Of a DNA stretch of 45,514 nucleotides, positions 25,764 through 33,460 are shown piece after piece. The notes beneath the pieces were generated by a model, which was not told where the DNA came from, did not search any database, and saw only the letters and a program-made list of their open reading frames with translations. This stretch comes from Actinomycetota bacterium (lineage in GTDB: Bacteria; Actinomycetota; Nitriliruptoria; Nitriliruptorales; Nitriliruptoraceae), in assembly GCA_018335555.1 (NCBI GenBank), contig JAGXST010000343.1, positions 1 to 45,514 on the forward strand, in the 5' to 3' direction. The position numbers and the translations under genes are program-made. Each line of letters opens with the position of its first letter. Position 1 is the stretch's first letter.

Positions 25764-25814
25764 TATGCTAGTCTGCCACAAGGATACGCACGCAGCCGAG
25801 CAACTGGAGACAAC

Positions 25815-26867
25815 ATGGGTAAGAAGGGGCGGACATTCGTTCGCGGCCTCGTGTCCGAAAAGTACGGGCTGGGTGACTTCCGGCGTGCGCAACTCGACAA
25901 CGAGCGGGTTCGCAACGACGAGGTCGTGGTGGACGACGCCAGCGTCGGCCACTCCGGTGACTCGGCGGACTCCCGAACCTGGTGGCGCATCGGGCCTGGC
26001 GACGAGGAATTCCTCACCCAGACCATCCAGGTCCACTTCGTGGAACTGCCGCCGCACTCCGCCAACCACGGACACGGCCACCAGAACGAAGCGGTGTTCT
26101 ACATCCTCGAGGGCAAGGGTTACGAGGAGCACGACGGCAAGCAGTACCGCTGGGAGAAGGACGACCTGGTCGTCGTTCACACCGACTCGGTGCATCGCCA
26201 CTTCAACGACAGCGACGAGAAGGCCGTTGCGCTGGTCATGAAGGCGAAGTCCACCTGGATGTTCATGGGGCTGATCCAGCAGGCGAAGAGCGGCCCGAAC
26301 GGAGCTCCCGACCCCGCTCCCGTCCCCAACGAGGAGCGGTTCGGCGAGCGCGAGGACTGGTCGCGGATCTGGACGCCTGGCGTCCTCGACATGAACAAGG
26401 TCGTCAAGCCCGAACACACCAAGTGGGAGACGACCCGCGACGGCCGCGTCCGTCAACTCGCCCAGCCTGGTATGGACGTCCGCTGCCACAGCGTCGACGT
26501 CTACCAGCAGGAGATCCCGTCCGGGAGCCGGTCGGCCAAGCACTGGCACATGGCGGACGAGGTGGTCTACATCCAGGAGGGCAGCGGTTACAGCCTGCAC
26601 TGGGAGGTCGAAGCGGAGATCGCCGACAAGTACTACGCGCGCATCGCCAAGGAGCCGACCCGGCACGAGTTCACCGCCGGTGACACCGTCTACATCCCGC
26701 AGAACACCATTCACCAGCACTTCGCGGCCGATGGCACGCCAGTCAAGTTGCTCTCGGTCCAGAACCGGTTGTTCCGCTACCTCGGCTACGACCAGGTGCA
26801 CTATCTCGAGGACGCACCCGAGTACACCGAGTCGCAGCAGCAGCAGTCGGTGCCCGCAGGCGTCTGA
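25815..26867 (+). CDS. Bicupin protein, second copy, both domains metal-competent
   Basis: ATG 25815 is chosen for its GGAGA site 5-9 bases upstream. The 350-residue protein has two cupin barrels with complete ligand sets: NHGHGHQNEAVFYILEG with VHRHF in the first (about 88-140), and AKHWHMADEVVYIQEG with IHQHF in the second (about 240-310). Such bicupins include gentisate and hydroxynaphthoate dioxygenases, oxalate decarboxylase and quercetinases. It differs from the bicupin at 9899, whose first site is degenerate. It stands alone, followed by a strong terminator, and is divergent from the regulators. The Gln/Ser-rich tail is probably flexible. Confidence 0.82.
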   Translation: MGKKGRTFVRGLVSEKYGLGDFRRAQLDNERVRNDEVVVDDASVGHSGDSADSRTWWRIGPGDEEFLTQTIQVHFVELPPHSANHGHGHQNEAVFYILEGKGYEEHDGKQYRWEKDDLVVVHTDSVHRHFNDSDEKAVALVMKAKSTWMFMGLIQQAKSGPNGAPDPAPVPNEERFGEREDWSRIWTPGVLDMNKVVKPEHTKWETTRDGRVRQLAQPGMDVRCHSVDVYQQEIPSGSRSAKHWHMADEVVYIQEGSGYSLHWEVEAEIADKYYARIAKEPTRHEFTAGDTVYIPQNTIHQHFAADGTPVKLLSVQNRLFRYLGYDQVHYLEDAPEYTESQQQQSVPAGV

Positions 26868-26883
26868 GCCACCACGAACGACG

Positions 26884-26916
26884 ACGGCGCCGCCGGACCG
26901 AGTCCGGCGGCGCCGT
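26884..26916 (+). terminator. Strong hairpin terminator after the second bicupin gene
   Basis: A perfect 15-bp stem pairs 26884-26898 with 26902-26916 around a 3-base loop, 17 bases after the stop. The flanks (26877-26883 and 26920-26926) can extend the stem past a small bulge. There is no long T-run. Confidence 0.78.
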
Positions 26917-26932
26917 CCGCGTCGTTCCCGTG

Positions 26933-27115
26933 CTACCGCACGAACACCACGAAGCGCTCTGCGACGGGGACCGACTGGGCGGCAGCCATCGCCGCGAGAC
27001 CCCGGTTGCCCCTCGTGGCGGTCGCGCGCGCGGCGCGGGCGGTCGGGGTCCGGCGGGGCGTGGACGGCAGGATGCGGCGACGCGAATCGATGGCGCGCCG
27101 GACGTTGTCGGTCAT
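26933..27115 (-). CDS. Possible small basic protein, unrecognised
   Basis: A 60-codon frame starts at ATG 27115 (MTDNVRRAIDSRRRIL) and ends ERFVVFVR. It is rich in Arg and Ala and has no recognisable domain. An AGAAGG lies 12 bases upstream, further than ideal. The rest of the 420-base gap between the bicupin and the CHR genes shows nothing else. This could be a real small protein or chance openness in GC-rich DNA. Confidence 0.3.
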   Translation of the reverse strand: MTDNVRRAIDSRRRILPSTPRRTPTARAARATATRGNRGLAAMAAAQSVPVAERFVVFVR

Positions 27116-27285
27116 GGGAGAGTGCCCTTCTCTGGCGAACGAGGGAAACGGGCGAGCGCGAGACTCGCGACGGCGCGCTAACAGAAGTACGCGCTCGTGA
27201 ATGTTTTCCCGAGCGTACCCCCACGCCGCGACCTGGGGATCGGGCCCCCGTGGCCGGCGGGCCGTCGGGGTCGCCACCCCTGCGC

Positions 27286-27828
27286 TCAGGGGCCCAGCAG
27301 ATGCACCGCCGCAGACCAGGCGCCGCCGACGGCCACGGCCCCCAGAACCAGGAGCAGGGGGTTGACGTTGCGCCAGGCGACGAGGATGGCGACGAGGGCG
27401 ATCGTGATGATCTCGACCGCTCCGAGCTCGAGCGGGGCCGCGGTGCCCCAGGCCGCGGCGGCGATCAGGGCCGCCAGCACGAAGCCCGACGCCGGTGTCA
27501 CCAGCCGGACCAGTCGTCGCAGGGTGGCGGCCGCGTGGCTCACGGCCGCGGCTCCGAGGCACGTCGGCAGCGCGAGTCCGAGCACCGCGACGACCGCACC
27601 CGGGACGCCCGCGAGGTAGTAGCCGACACCCGCGACGAAGCCTGCCTTCGGCCCAGGGGTGAGATGGCTGAAGGCCAGGGCCATCGAGAAGCCGCCGGGG
27701 GACAGCAGCCCCGGCTCGACCCATTGCGCCTGCACCACCGGGATCTGGCCGTTCCCACCGCCGAAGGAGAACAGACTCGAGAGCGCGATGAAGGCGAAGA
27801 TCTCGAACAGCGTCGCGAGCTCGCCCAT
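27286..27828 (-). CDS. CHR-family transporter, second half-subunit
   Basis: The 180-residue membrane protein starts at ATG 27828, which overlaps the stop of the first CHR gene by one base (TGATG), so translation is coupled. It has about five or six membrane segments and the CHR-domain motifs FSFGGGNGQIPVVQ and HLTPGPKAGFVAGVGYYLAG. Short-chain CHR proteins work as pairs of half-size subunits of opposite topology and are named for chromate efflux. Here the pair is controlled from the same divergent gap as a catabolic gene, which suggests an organic or other oxyanion rather than chromate. Confidence 0.85.
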   Translation of the reverse strand: MGELATLFEIFAFIALSSLFSFGGGNGQIPVVQAQWVEPGLLSPGGFSMALAFSHLTPGPKAGFVAGVGYYLAGVPGAVVAVLGLALPTCLGAAAVSHAAATLRRLVRLVTPASGFVLAALIAAAAWGTAAPLELGAVEIITIALVAILVAWRNVNPLLLVLGAVAVGGAWSAAVHLLGP

Positions 27829-28412
27829 CAGCCCGCAGCTTCGGGCGCATCCGGGGCCGGCCGGATCAACATGGCGCCGACCGCGAAGCCGACGAATGCC
27901 GCCAGGATCAGTGGGACCCCCACGACGATGGCGGCGAAGAGCGTCCCGCTCAGGCCGACGCCAAGGAGTCGCCGCGAACCGCGCACAGGCGAACTGCGCA
28001 GCTGGTGAACGGCGTTGCCGAACAGCAGGCCGATGATCGCCACGCTGACGACGGTGTTCATGGGTGCCAGGGCCCCCTGCAGCAGCTCGGGGCGGACGAG
28101 GGCCGCGCCCAAGGTGACCAGTGCAGCGCCCGGTGCGATGAGCCCGACGATGGCGGTGAGCGCGCCCAGCCATCCCCGGATCTTGAACCCGACCAGGCCA
28201 CCGAGCGAGAGGAACTTGGGAGCCGGGATCAGGGTCGATACGACCAGCAGGCCCTGCAGTTCCTCGCGCGTGAGCCAGCCCAGGCGGTCCACGAGGTCTC
28301 CCTCGAGTTTGCGGGTGGCTGCCCACATGCCGCCGAAGGTGGTGGCGCCGATGCCCAGGAACGCCCGCATGACCGCCACGATCCCGATGCGTGGCGTCCT
28401 CGCTGCGGTCAA
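27828..28412 (-). CDS. CHR-family transporter, first half-subunit
   Basis: TTG 28412 is the start because GGAGG lies 6 bases upstream; an upstream TTG at 28442 abuts the operator. The 194-residue protein has the CHR motifs FLGIGATTFGGMWA, WLTREELQGLLVVSTLIPAPKFLSLGGLVGFKI and about six membrane segments. It couples to the second half-subunit through a one-base overlap. The two proteins together equal one full-length ChrA-like transporter. It is divergent from the second cyclodeaminase-like gene across operator copy 8. Confidence 0.85.
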   Translation of the reverse strand: MTAARTPRIGIVAVMRAFLGIGATTFGGMWAATRKLEGDLVDRLGWLTREELQGLLVVSTLIPAPKFLSLGGLVGFKIRGWLGALTAIVGLIAPGAALVTLGAALVRPELLQGALAPMNTVVSVAIIGLLFGNAVHQLRSSPVRGSRRLLGVGLSGTLFAAIVVGVPLILAAFVGFAVGAMLIRPAPDAPEAAG

Positions 28413-28443
28413 TGCGGGCCTCCGTGGCAGGGATGACAGCAAA

Positions 28444-28454
28444 TGGTTATACCA
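28444..28454. promoter_or_regulatory. FadR-type operator copy 8, perfect, between divergent genes
   Basis: TGGT-tat-ACCA is identical in its 11 bases to copy 4 and is flanked by AA and TC. It lies 31 bases upstream of the CHR start (minus strand) and 26 bases upstream of the cyclodeaminase-like start (plus strand). Both identical sites thus serve a divergent cyclodeaminase-family gene and a transporter gene. Confidence 0.75.
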
Positions 28455-28480
28455 TCAATGCCCGAGGACGCGGAGTAGAC

Positions 28481-29551
28481 GTGACGCTCATCATCGACAA
28501 CGACGCCGTCGAGCGGGTCCTGACCATGGGTGCGTGCATCGATGCGCTCGACACCGCCTTCCGGGCGTACGCGACCGGTGGCGCGGTGAACCGCCCGCGA
28601 TCGCACACCTACACCGACCGCGGCGACGGGCACCACTACCTGTTCAAGTCGATGGACGGGGCGATCGCCGACCTCGGTGTGCACGCCTTGCGCCTGTCGT
28701 CCGATCTCACCCACGAGTTCGAGAGCCAGGGCCGACGCCGTCGACGCAAGATCCCGGCCGCCCCCGGGGGGCGCTACGTCGGCCTGGTCCTGCTGTTCGA
28801 CATCGAGACGCTCGTGCCGTTGGCGATCATGCAGGACGGGTTCCTCCAGAGGATGCGCGTCGGCGCCACGAGCGCGCTGGCGGCGCGACACCTGGCACGA
28901 CCCGAGGCGCGCAGCGTCGGGATGGTCGGGTCGGGCTGGCAGGCCGGCGCCCAGTTGCTCGGCCTGCACGAACGGGGCGGGATCGACGAGTACCGCGTCT
29001 ACAGCCCCGACCCGTCACGTTGCCGGGCCTTCTGTGACGAGTTCAGCGAGCGCCTCGGGCAGGAGGTCCGTCCCGTCGCCTCCGCCCGCGCCGCGGTGGA
29101 TGGCGTCGATATCGTCGCGCTCGCGACGAACTCGCATGACCCGGTCATCGAGGCGGGGTGGCTCCACCCGGGTCAGCACATCGGATCGGTCCAGGGTGGT
29201 GAGCTCGACGAGGCGACCCTCGAGCTCGCGGACGTGATCGGGGTCCGCAGCAAGGAAGAGGCCACGTTCCACTACGTGGAGGGGCACGCCCCGGTCGAGG
29301 CCGCCGGCAGGAAGCGGCCGGCAGGTGGCATCCGCGAGAAGATGGTCGAGCTCGGCGACATCGTGGCAGGAACGTCCGGCCGCTCGTCTGCGGACCAGAT
29401 CACGCTGTTCACCGGCGGGGGGACCGGCGCGAGCTCGGGTCTCGGTATCCAGTTCACGGCAGTCGCCTACGCGGTTCTCGAGGCGGTGCGCGACGACGGC
29501 GGAGGGCACGAGGTGCCCACCGAGTGGTTCACCCAGATCTACAAGCCCTGA
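28481..29551 (+). CDS. Ornithine cyclodeaminase/mu-crystallin family protein, second copy
   Basis: GTG 28481 is the start: GGAG lies 5 bases upstream, and the nearby ATG 28458 is out of frame and stops after six codons. The 356-residue protein has VTLIIDNDAVERVL at the N-terminus, ALRLSSDL in the substrate region, IMQDGFLQRMRVGATSALAARHL, the NAD loop VGMVGSGWQAGAQLL and the ending HEVPTEWFTQIY. Compared with the copy at 13543 it lacks the Lys of ATRLKSD at the aligned place (LRLSSDL), so the two probably act on different substrates. Reactions in this family include deaminating cyclisation and imine reduction. Confidence 0.87.
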   Translation: MTLIIDNDAVERVLTMGACIDALDTAFRAYATGGAVNRPRSHTYTDRGDGHHYLFKSMDGAIADLGVHALRLSSDLTHEFESQGRRRRRKIPAAPGGRYVGLVLLFDIETLVPLAIMQDGFLQRMRVGATSALAARHLARPEARSVGMVGSGWQAGAQLLGLHERGGIDEYRVYSPDPSRCRAFCDEFSERLGQEVRPVASARAAVDGVDIVALATNSHDPVIEAGWLHPGQHIGSVQGGELDEATLELADVIGVRSKEEATFHYVEGHAPVEAAGRKRPAGGIREKMVELGDIVAGTSGRSSADQITLFTGGGTGASSGLGIQFTAVAYAVLEAVRDDGGGHEVPTEWFTQIYKP

Positions 29552-29573
29552 AACTGCAGCCCGGGTGGAGGGT

Positions 29574-29600
29574 GGAGCGGGTGAACGCGGAGCGGGTGAA
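29574..29600. repeat. 12-bp direct repeat of the tRNA-Gly 3' end
   Basis: ggagcgggtgaa occurs at 29574-29585 and 29589-29600. The second copy spans the 3' end of tRNA-Gly (minus strand); the first lies just beyond it. Such end duplications can be scars of integration at a tRNA, but the repeat is short. Confidence 0.6.
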
Positions 29601-29662
29601 GGGAATCGAACCCTCATCACCAGTTTGGAAGACTGGAGCTCTAGCCATTGAGCTACACCCGC
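29591..29662 (-). tRNA. tRNA-Gly (anticodon UCC)
   Basis: The 72-base gene has a perfect 7-bp acceptor stem (29656-29662 with 29592-29598), discriminator T, the T-arm GGGTTCGAATCCC and an anticodon arm CCAGT-CTTCCAA-ACTGG reading TCC. The 3' CCA is not encoded (CCG follows). It lies in the gap between the cyclodeaminase-like gene and the molybdenum hydroxylase operon. Confidence 0.95.
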
Positions 29663-29797
29663 GGATCGGCGCTGGGGAGGGTAGCGAACGCACGCAGGCC
29701 ACCCGGCTGCCCCGGCGCTCCGGCGTCGGCGAGGGGCGAGGCGTCATCACCCTGGCCGGGGCTCGCCAGGACCTGTTCGGCAGGCCGAGGAGCTCGT

Positions 29798-29808
29798 TGG
29801 TATAACCA
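29798..29808. promoter_or_regulatory. FadR-type operator copy 9, perfect (molybdenum hydroxylase operon)
   Basis: TGGT-ata-ACCA is perfect, with TTT following. The core contains TATAAC (29801-29806), a good -10 element, so repression by overlap is plausible. The first gene of the operon starts 47 bases downstream. Confidence 0.75.
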
Positions 29809-29855
29809 TTTCCGACGCGGCGGTCTCCGGCGCCGCCGCTCAGCGAGGAGTGCGA

Positions 29856-30344
29856 GTGGGAGGCGTCGATGTCGACCCGGCCTGGCCGTCGATCGCCCTG
29901 ACGGTCAACGGTCGCCGTCACGAGGTCTCGGTGCCGGCGGATCGCCGTCTCGCCGGCCTGTTGCGGGACGACCTCGGACTCACCGGGACGAAGCTGGGCT
30001 GCGAGGTGGGTGTCTGCGGCACCTGCACCGTGCTGGTCGACGGCCTGCCGACCAGCAGCTGCCTGACCCTGGCCGTCCAGGTCGACGGCGCCTCCGTGCT
30101 CACCGTCGAGGGCCTCGCCGCGTTTCCCGAACTCGCCGAGCTCGGACGGGCATTCGTCGAGGAAGGCGGCTTCCAGTGCGGGTTCTGCACGAGCGGGCAG
30201 TTGGTCGCCATCGCCGGCCTGATGCTCGAGCAGCGCCTGTCGTCGATGACCTCCGAGGCGGTGACCGAACACCTGCACGGCAACCTGTGCCGCTGCACGG
30301 GCTACTACGGCATCCAGCGTGCCATCGACCGTGCGCGCCGATGA
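29856..30344 (+). CDS. Molybdenum hydroxylase small subunit, two [2Fe-2S] clusters (CoxS/XDH type)
   Basis: GTG 29856 is preferred because GAGGAG lies 5 bases upstream; GTG 29850 sits inside that site. The 162-residue protein holds the plant-ferredoxin-type cluster ligands Cys49, 54, 57 and 69 and the second cluster ligands Cys108, 111, 145 and 147 (QCGFC and LCRCTGYYGI). It carries electrons from the molybdenum centre to the FAD subunit. Its stop overlaps the start of the next gene (ATGA). Enzymes of this type hydroxylate aldehydes, purines or N-heteroaromatics using water. Confidence 0.95.
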   Translation: MGGVDVDPAWPSIALTVNGRRHEVSVPADRRLAGLLRDDLGLTGTKLGCEVGVCGTCTVLVDGLPTSSCLTLAVQVDGASVLTVEGLAAFPELAELGRAFVEEGGFQCGFCTSGQLVAIAGLMLEQRLSSMTSEAVTEHLHGNLCRCTGYYGIQRAIDRARR

Positions 30345-31201
30345 CACTGCTCTGGCGGCGTCCGACCACCCTCGACGGGGCCATCGAGGAACTCGCGAGC
30401 GACGACGCGGCCATCTACGCCGGCGGTGTCAGCCTCGTGCTGCTGATGAACCTGGGCCTGTTCGAGCCGGCGACGTTGGTGTCGCTGGCGGCGGTGCCGG
30501 GACTCGCTGCCGTGACCGGCGACGACGAAGCAGTGGATCTCGGCGCCATGTGCACGCATGCTCGGCTCGCGGCGGACCCGATCCTGCGCCGGACACACCC
30601 CGCTGCCGCGGACATGTTCGCCGGGATCGGCAACGTGCGGGTGCGCAGTTGGGGCACGCTCGGGGGGAACCTCGCGCACGCCGACCCGGCCCAGGACCCG
30701 CCGGTGATGCTGGCCGCCCTGCATGGCACGGTCTCCGTCGTGGGGCCCCGAGGGGATCGCGTGATCCCCGTCGAGGCGATCGCCGAGGGGCCGTTGTCGC
30801 CGGCCCTCGACCCGGACGAGATCGTGACCTCCGTGCGTCTTCCTCTCGCCGAGGAGCGCAGCGGCAGCAGTTACCTCAAATACCTGCCGGGCACGAAGGA
30901 CGACTACGCCACCGTCAGCATCGGAGCGCACCTGCAGTTCGACCGGGCCGGGGCCGTGAGACAGGCACGTCTCGTCGCGGGGGCCGTCGGCCCGACCGTC
31001 GTGGTCCTCGGGGCCGGGAGCGAGGTGTTGACCGGACATCCGCTGGATCCCGACGTCCTCGATGCGCTGCGTGTGGCAGTGCGTGACGAGGTCAACCCGT
31101 CATCGGACCGACGTGGCAGCGCCGACTACAAGCGGGAGATGGCCGGCATCGTCGCAGCGCGGGCCGCATCGGCGTGTCGACCAGCGTCGGCGCGACCGTG
31201 A
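30341..31201 (+). CDS. Molybdenum hydroxylase FAD-binding subunit (CoxM type)
   Basis: ATG 30341 overlaps the previous stop by four bases. The 286-residue protein has the two FAD loops of the family: AIYAGGVSLVLLM (near residues 24-36; the usual Gly-Gly-Gln/Ser-L pattern) and GNVRVRSWGTLGGNLAHADPAQD (near 94-116). A CO-dehydrogenase flavoprotein C-terminal domain follows. It passes electrons to an acceptor. Its stop overlaps the GTG start of the large subunit, so all three subunits are translationally coupled. Confidence 0.93.
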   Translation: MTLLWRRPTTLDGAIEELASDDAAIYAGGVSLVLLMNLGLFEPATLVSLAAVPGLAAVTGDDEAVDLGAMCTHARLAADPILRRTHPAAADMFAGIGNVRVRSWGTLGGNLAHADPAQDPPVMLAALHGTVSVVGPRGDRVIPVEAIAEGPLSPALDPDEIVTSVRLPLAEERSGSSYLKYLPGTKDDYATVSIGAHLQFDRAGAVRQARLVAGAVGPTVVVLGAGSEVLTGHPLDPDVLDALRVAVRDEVNPSSDRRGSADYKREMAGIVAARAASACRPASARP

Positions 31202-33351
31202 CGTCGGAACGGAGGCCGTCGAGGTCGAGCGAGACGACCCACCGTGACGACCCGGACCAGGAGTGGGTGAGCGGTCGACGGCGGTTCGCGGCCGACATCG
31301 CCGCTGACACGTCCGAGCTGCTGCACGTGGCCTTCGTCCTGTCCACCGAACCCCATGCCCGACTGCTCGACGTCGACGCGGACGCGGCGCTGGCGCTGCC
31401 GGGGGTCGTGGCCGTGATGACCGGAGCCGACATCGGGCTGCGCCTGTTCGGGCGGTCGCTGCGCGACTATCCCGTCCTCGCGGTCGACCGGGTCCTGTTC
31501 GCGGGCCAGCGCGTCGCCGCGGTCGCGGCGGAGGATCCCGAGACCGCGCACCGGGCGGCCCGGATGGTCGACGTCAGCTACGAGCCGCTGTCGCCGCTGT
31601 ACGACCTCGAAGATGTGTTCGGCGAGCACGACGTGGAACTCCACCCGGGGGCGCAGGGCTACGAGGGCGCCACCGACGACCACCCGTTCGGGAATCTGCA
31701 GGGAGCGGACGTCGTGGTCGATGGCGACGTGGACGCTGCCTTCGCCGAGTGTGACCACGTCCGCGAGGACACGTTCGTGTTCGACCGTGTCCATTCGGCG
31801 CCCCTGGAACCCCACGCCTGCGTCGTGGACGCGCGGGGCGAGCACGTGTCGGTGTGGTCGAGCAACAAGGTGCCGAACCGGCTGCGGGCGGATCTGGCGC
31901 TGCTCGCCGACCGCGCCGTCGGCGACATCCACGTGCACCCCACCAACATCGGCGGCGACTTCGGCTCGAAGGCGGCGCCGTACCTCGAAGTGGTCTGCCT
32001 GCTGCTGTCCGAGCGCACGCAACGGCCCGTCGCCGCCCGCATGACCTACACGGAGATGCTCGGCACCACCGCCGTACGGCACCCGGGCCGCCTGAGGCTG
32101 CGGACCGGACTGCGGCAGGGCCGTATCCATGCGCACGAGGCCGAGGCGATCCTCGACGGCGGAGCTTTCGCCGCGATCAAGCCCCGGGCGACGCGTGTCG
32201 TGTCGATCCTCGGGCACGCCTACGCGAACTACGAGGTCTGTGTGCGCGACGAGCGCGCCATGACGGTCTACAGCAACAATCCGCCCGGCGGCCATGTCCG
32301 GTCCCCGGGCGAGTTCCAGTCCGTGTTCGCCGGCGAGTCGCAGGTCGACCTGCTGGCCCGCACGTGCGGCGAGGACCCGATCGCGTTCCGGCTACGGCGT
32401 ACGACCGTGCCAGAGGTACGCGGCATCCTGGAGGAACTCCGCGCCGGGGTGCAACCATGGGGCGGCGACGGACCGGACGTCGGTGTCGGCGTCGCCACGT
32501 TCGGTTGCCGGGCCGGGAACGGGGAGAGTGTGGTCGCCGCACGTGCGACCTCGTCCGGCGTCGTGTTGCGGGTCGGCGTCCCCGACCAGGGTTCGGGCAT
32601 GTACGCGACGTTCCGGCTGCTCGCCGCGCAGGCGCTCGAGATCCCCCGCGAGGCGGTGCACGTCGAAGCCATCGGCGCCGACGAGACCCTCACCGACGCC
32701 GGCGCCGGCTCGAGCCGGGTCACGGCGGTGGTGGGCAGTGCCTGCATCGACGCCTGCTCGAGGCTGCTCGAGGAACTCGGGCCGCCCGACCCCGACGAGG
32801 GCGGCGGGTACTGGCCGGCGGCCCGACTGGAACGGATGGGTACGCCGGAGGTCTCCGTCGAGGGGGTCGGCCGGAATCGTCGCGGTGAGGCCGCGGCCGT
32901 GAAGCCGACCTACGGCGGCCTGGCACTGCAGGTCACGGTGGACCGCATGACGGGGCAGTTCGTGATCCGGCGGGCGATGCTCGTCGTGGCGCCGGGTCGG
33001 ATCGCCAATCCCGTCGGCTTCCGGGGCCAGCTCGAGGGCGGCTTCGTCTACGGCCTCAGCCAGGCCGTGCTGGAACGGCTCGTCGTCGAACAGGGCCAGC
33101 TCGTGACCGCTTCGCTGGGTGACTACAAGCTGGCGTGCATCGGCGACGTCCCGCCCCTGGAGATCCGCCATGTGCGGGTGGGGGCCGAAACCGAGGGCGA
33201 GCTTCGAGCCGTGGGCGAGCTTGCCAACATCGGCGTCGCCCCGGCACTGGCCAATGCGATCGACGATGCGGTCGGGGTCCGCATCCGGACCCTGCCGATC
33301 ACGGGCGAGGACGTCTGGCAGGCACTTCGCTCGGTCGGCCAAGAGGGCTAA
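31198..33351 (+). CDS. Molybdenum hydroxylase catalytic subunit (xanthine dehydrogenase/CoxL family)
   Basis: GTG 31198 is selected for its four-base overlap (GTGA) with the FAD subunit stop. The 717-residue protein is a little shorter than typical CoxL or XdhA-like subunits. It has the N-terminal a/b-hammerhead domain (TEPHARLLDVDADAALALPGV), the cofactor motif GGDFGSKAAPYLEV (near 252-265) and the catalytic Glu674 in AVGELANIGVAPALANAI. The CO-dehydrogenase Cys loop is not seen, so it is unlikely to oxidise CO. No molybdenum-cofactor insertion gene (XdhC/CoxF-like) is in the window. The substrate is unknown, perhaps a heterocycle or aldehyde. Confidence 0.9.
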   Translation: MTSERRPSRSSETTHRDDPDQEWVSGRRRFAADIAADTSELLHVAFVLSTEPHARLLDVDADAALALPGVVAVMTGADIGLRLFGRSLRDYPVLAVDRVLFAGQRVAAVAAEDPETAHRAARMVDVSYEPLSPLYDLEDVFGEHDVELHPGAQGYEGATDDHPFGNLQGADVVVDGDVDAAFAECDHVREDTFVFDRVHSAPLEPHACVVDARGEHVSVWSSNKVPNRLRADLALLADRAVGDIHVHPTNIGGDFGSKAAPYLEVVCLLLSERTQRPVAARMTYTEMLGTTAVRHPGRLRLRTGLRQGRIHAHEAEAILDGGAFAAIKPRATRVVSILGHAYANYEVCVRDERAMTVYSNNPPGGHVRSPGEFQSVFAGESQVDLLARTCGEDPIAFRLRRTTVPEVRGILEELRAGVQPWGGDGPDVGVGVATFGCRAGNGESVVAARATSSGVVLRVGVPDQGSGMYATFRLLAAQALEIPREAVHVEAIGADETLTDAGAGSSRVTAVVGSACIDACSRLLEELGPPDPDEGGGYWPAARLERMGTPEVSVEGVGRNRRGEAAAVKPTYGGLALQVTVDRMTGQFVIRRAMLVVAPGRIANPVGFRGQLEGGFVYGLSQAVLERLVVEQGQLVTASLGDYKLACIGDVPPLEIRHVRVGAETEGELRAVGELANIGVAPALANAIDDAVGVRIRTLPITGEDVWQALRSVGQEG

Positions 33352-33362
33352 TGGTTTGACCT
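33352..33362. promoter_or_regulatory. FadR-type operator copy 10 (TPP-enzyme gene)
   Basis: TGGT-ttg-ACCt matches with one mismatch. It begins on the base after the stop codon of the molybdenum hydroxylase operon and lies 98 bases before the TPP-enzyme start, so that gene has its own controlled promoter. Confidence 0.55.
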
Positions 33363-33460
33363 TCGAGCGTGTGCGTGCTTGCTTGCGAGGGTGGAGATGG
33401 GCGGGAGGGCCGGGAAGCGCTGTGCCGGGGCCGGACCCGCCCCCGATGTCGAGGGAGCGA

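Noticed and set aside
27286-28442. Frameshifted single full-length chromate transporter gene
   Set aside because: The two parts are complete CHR halves with a coupled TGATG junction, the normal short-chain pair arrangement, so no frameshift is needed.
31198-33351. Carbon monoxide dehydrogenase
   Set aside because: The subunit set fits the family, but I do not see the active-site Cys loop typical of CO-oxidising CoxL, and the context is catabolic.
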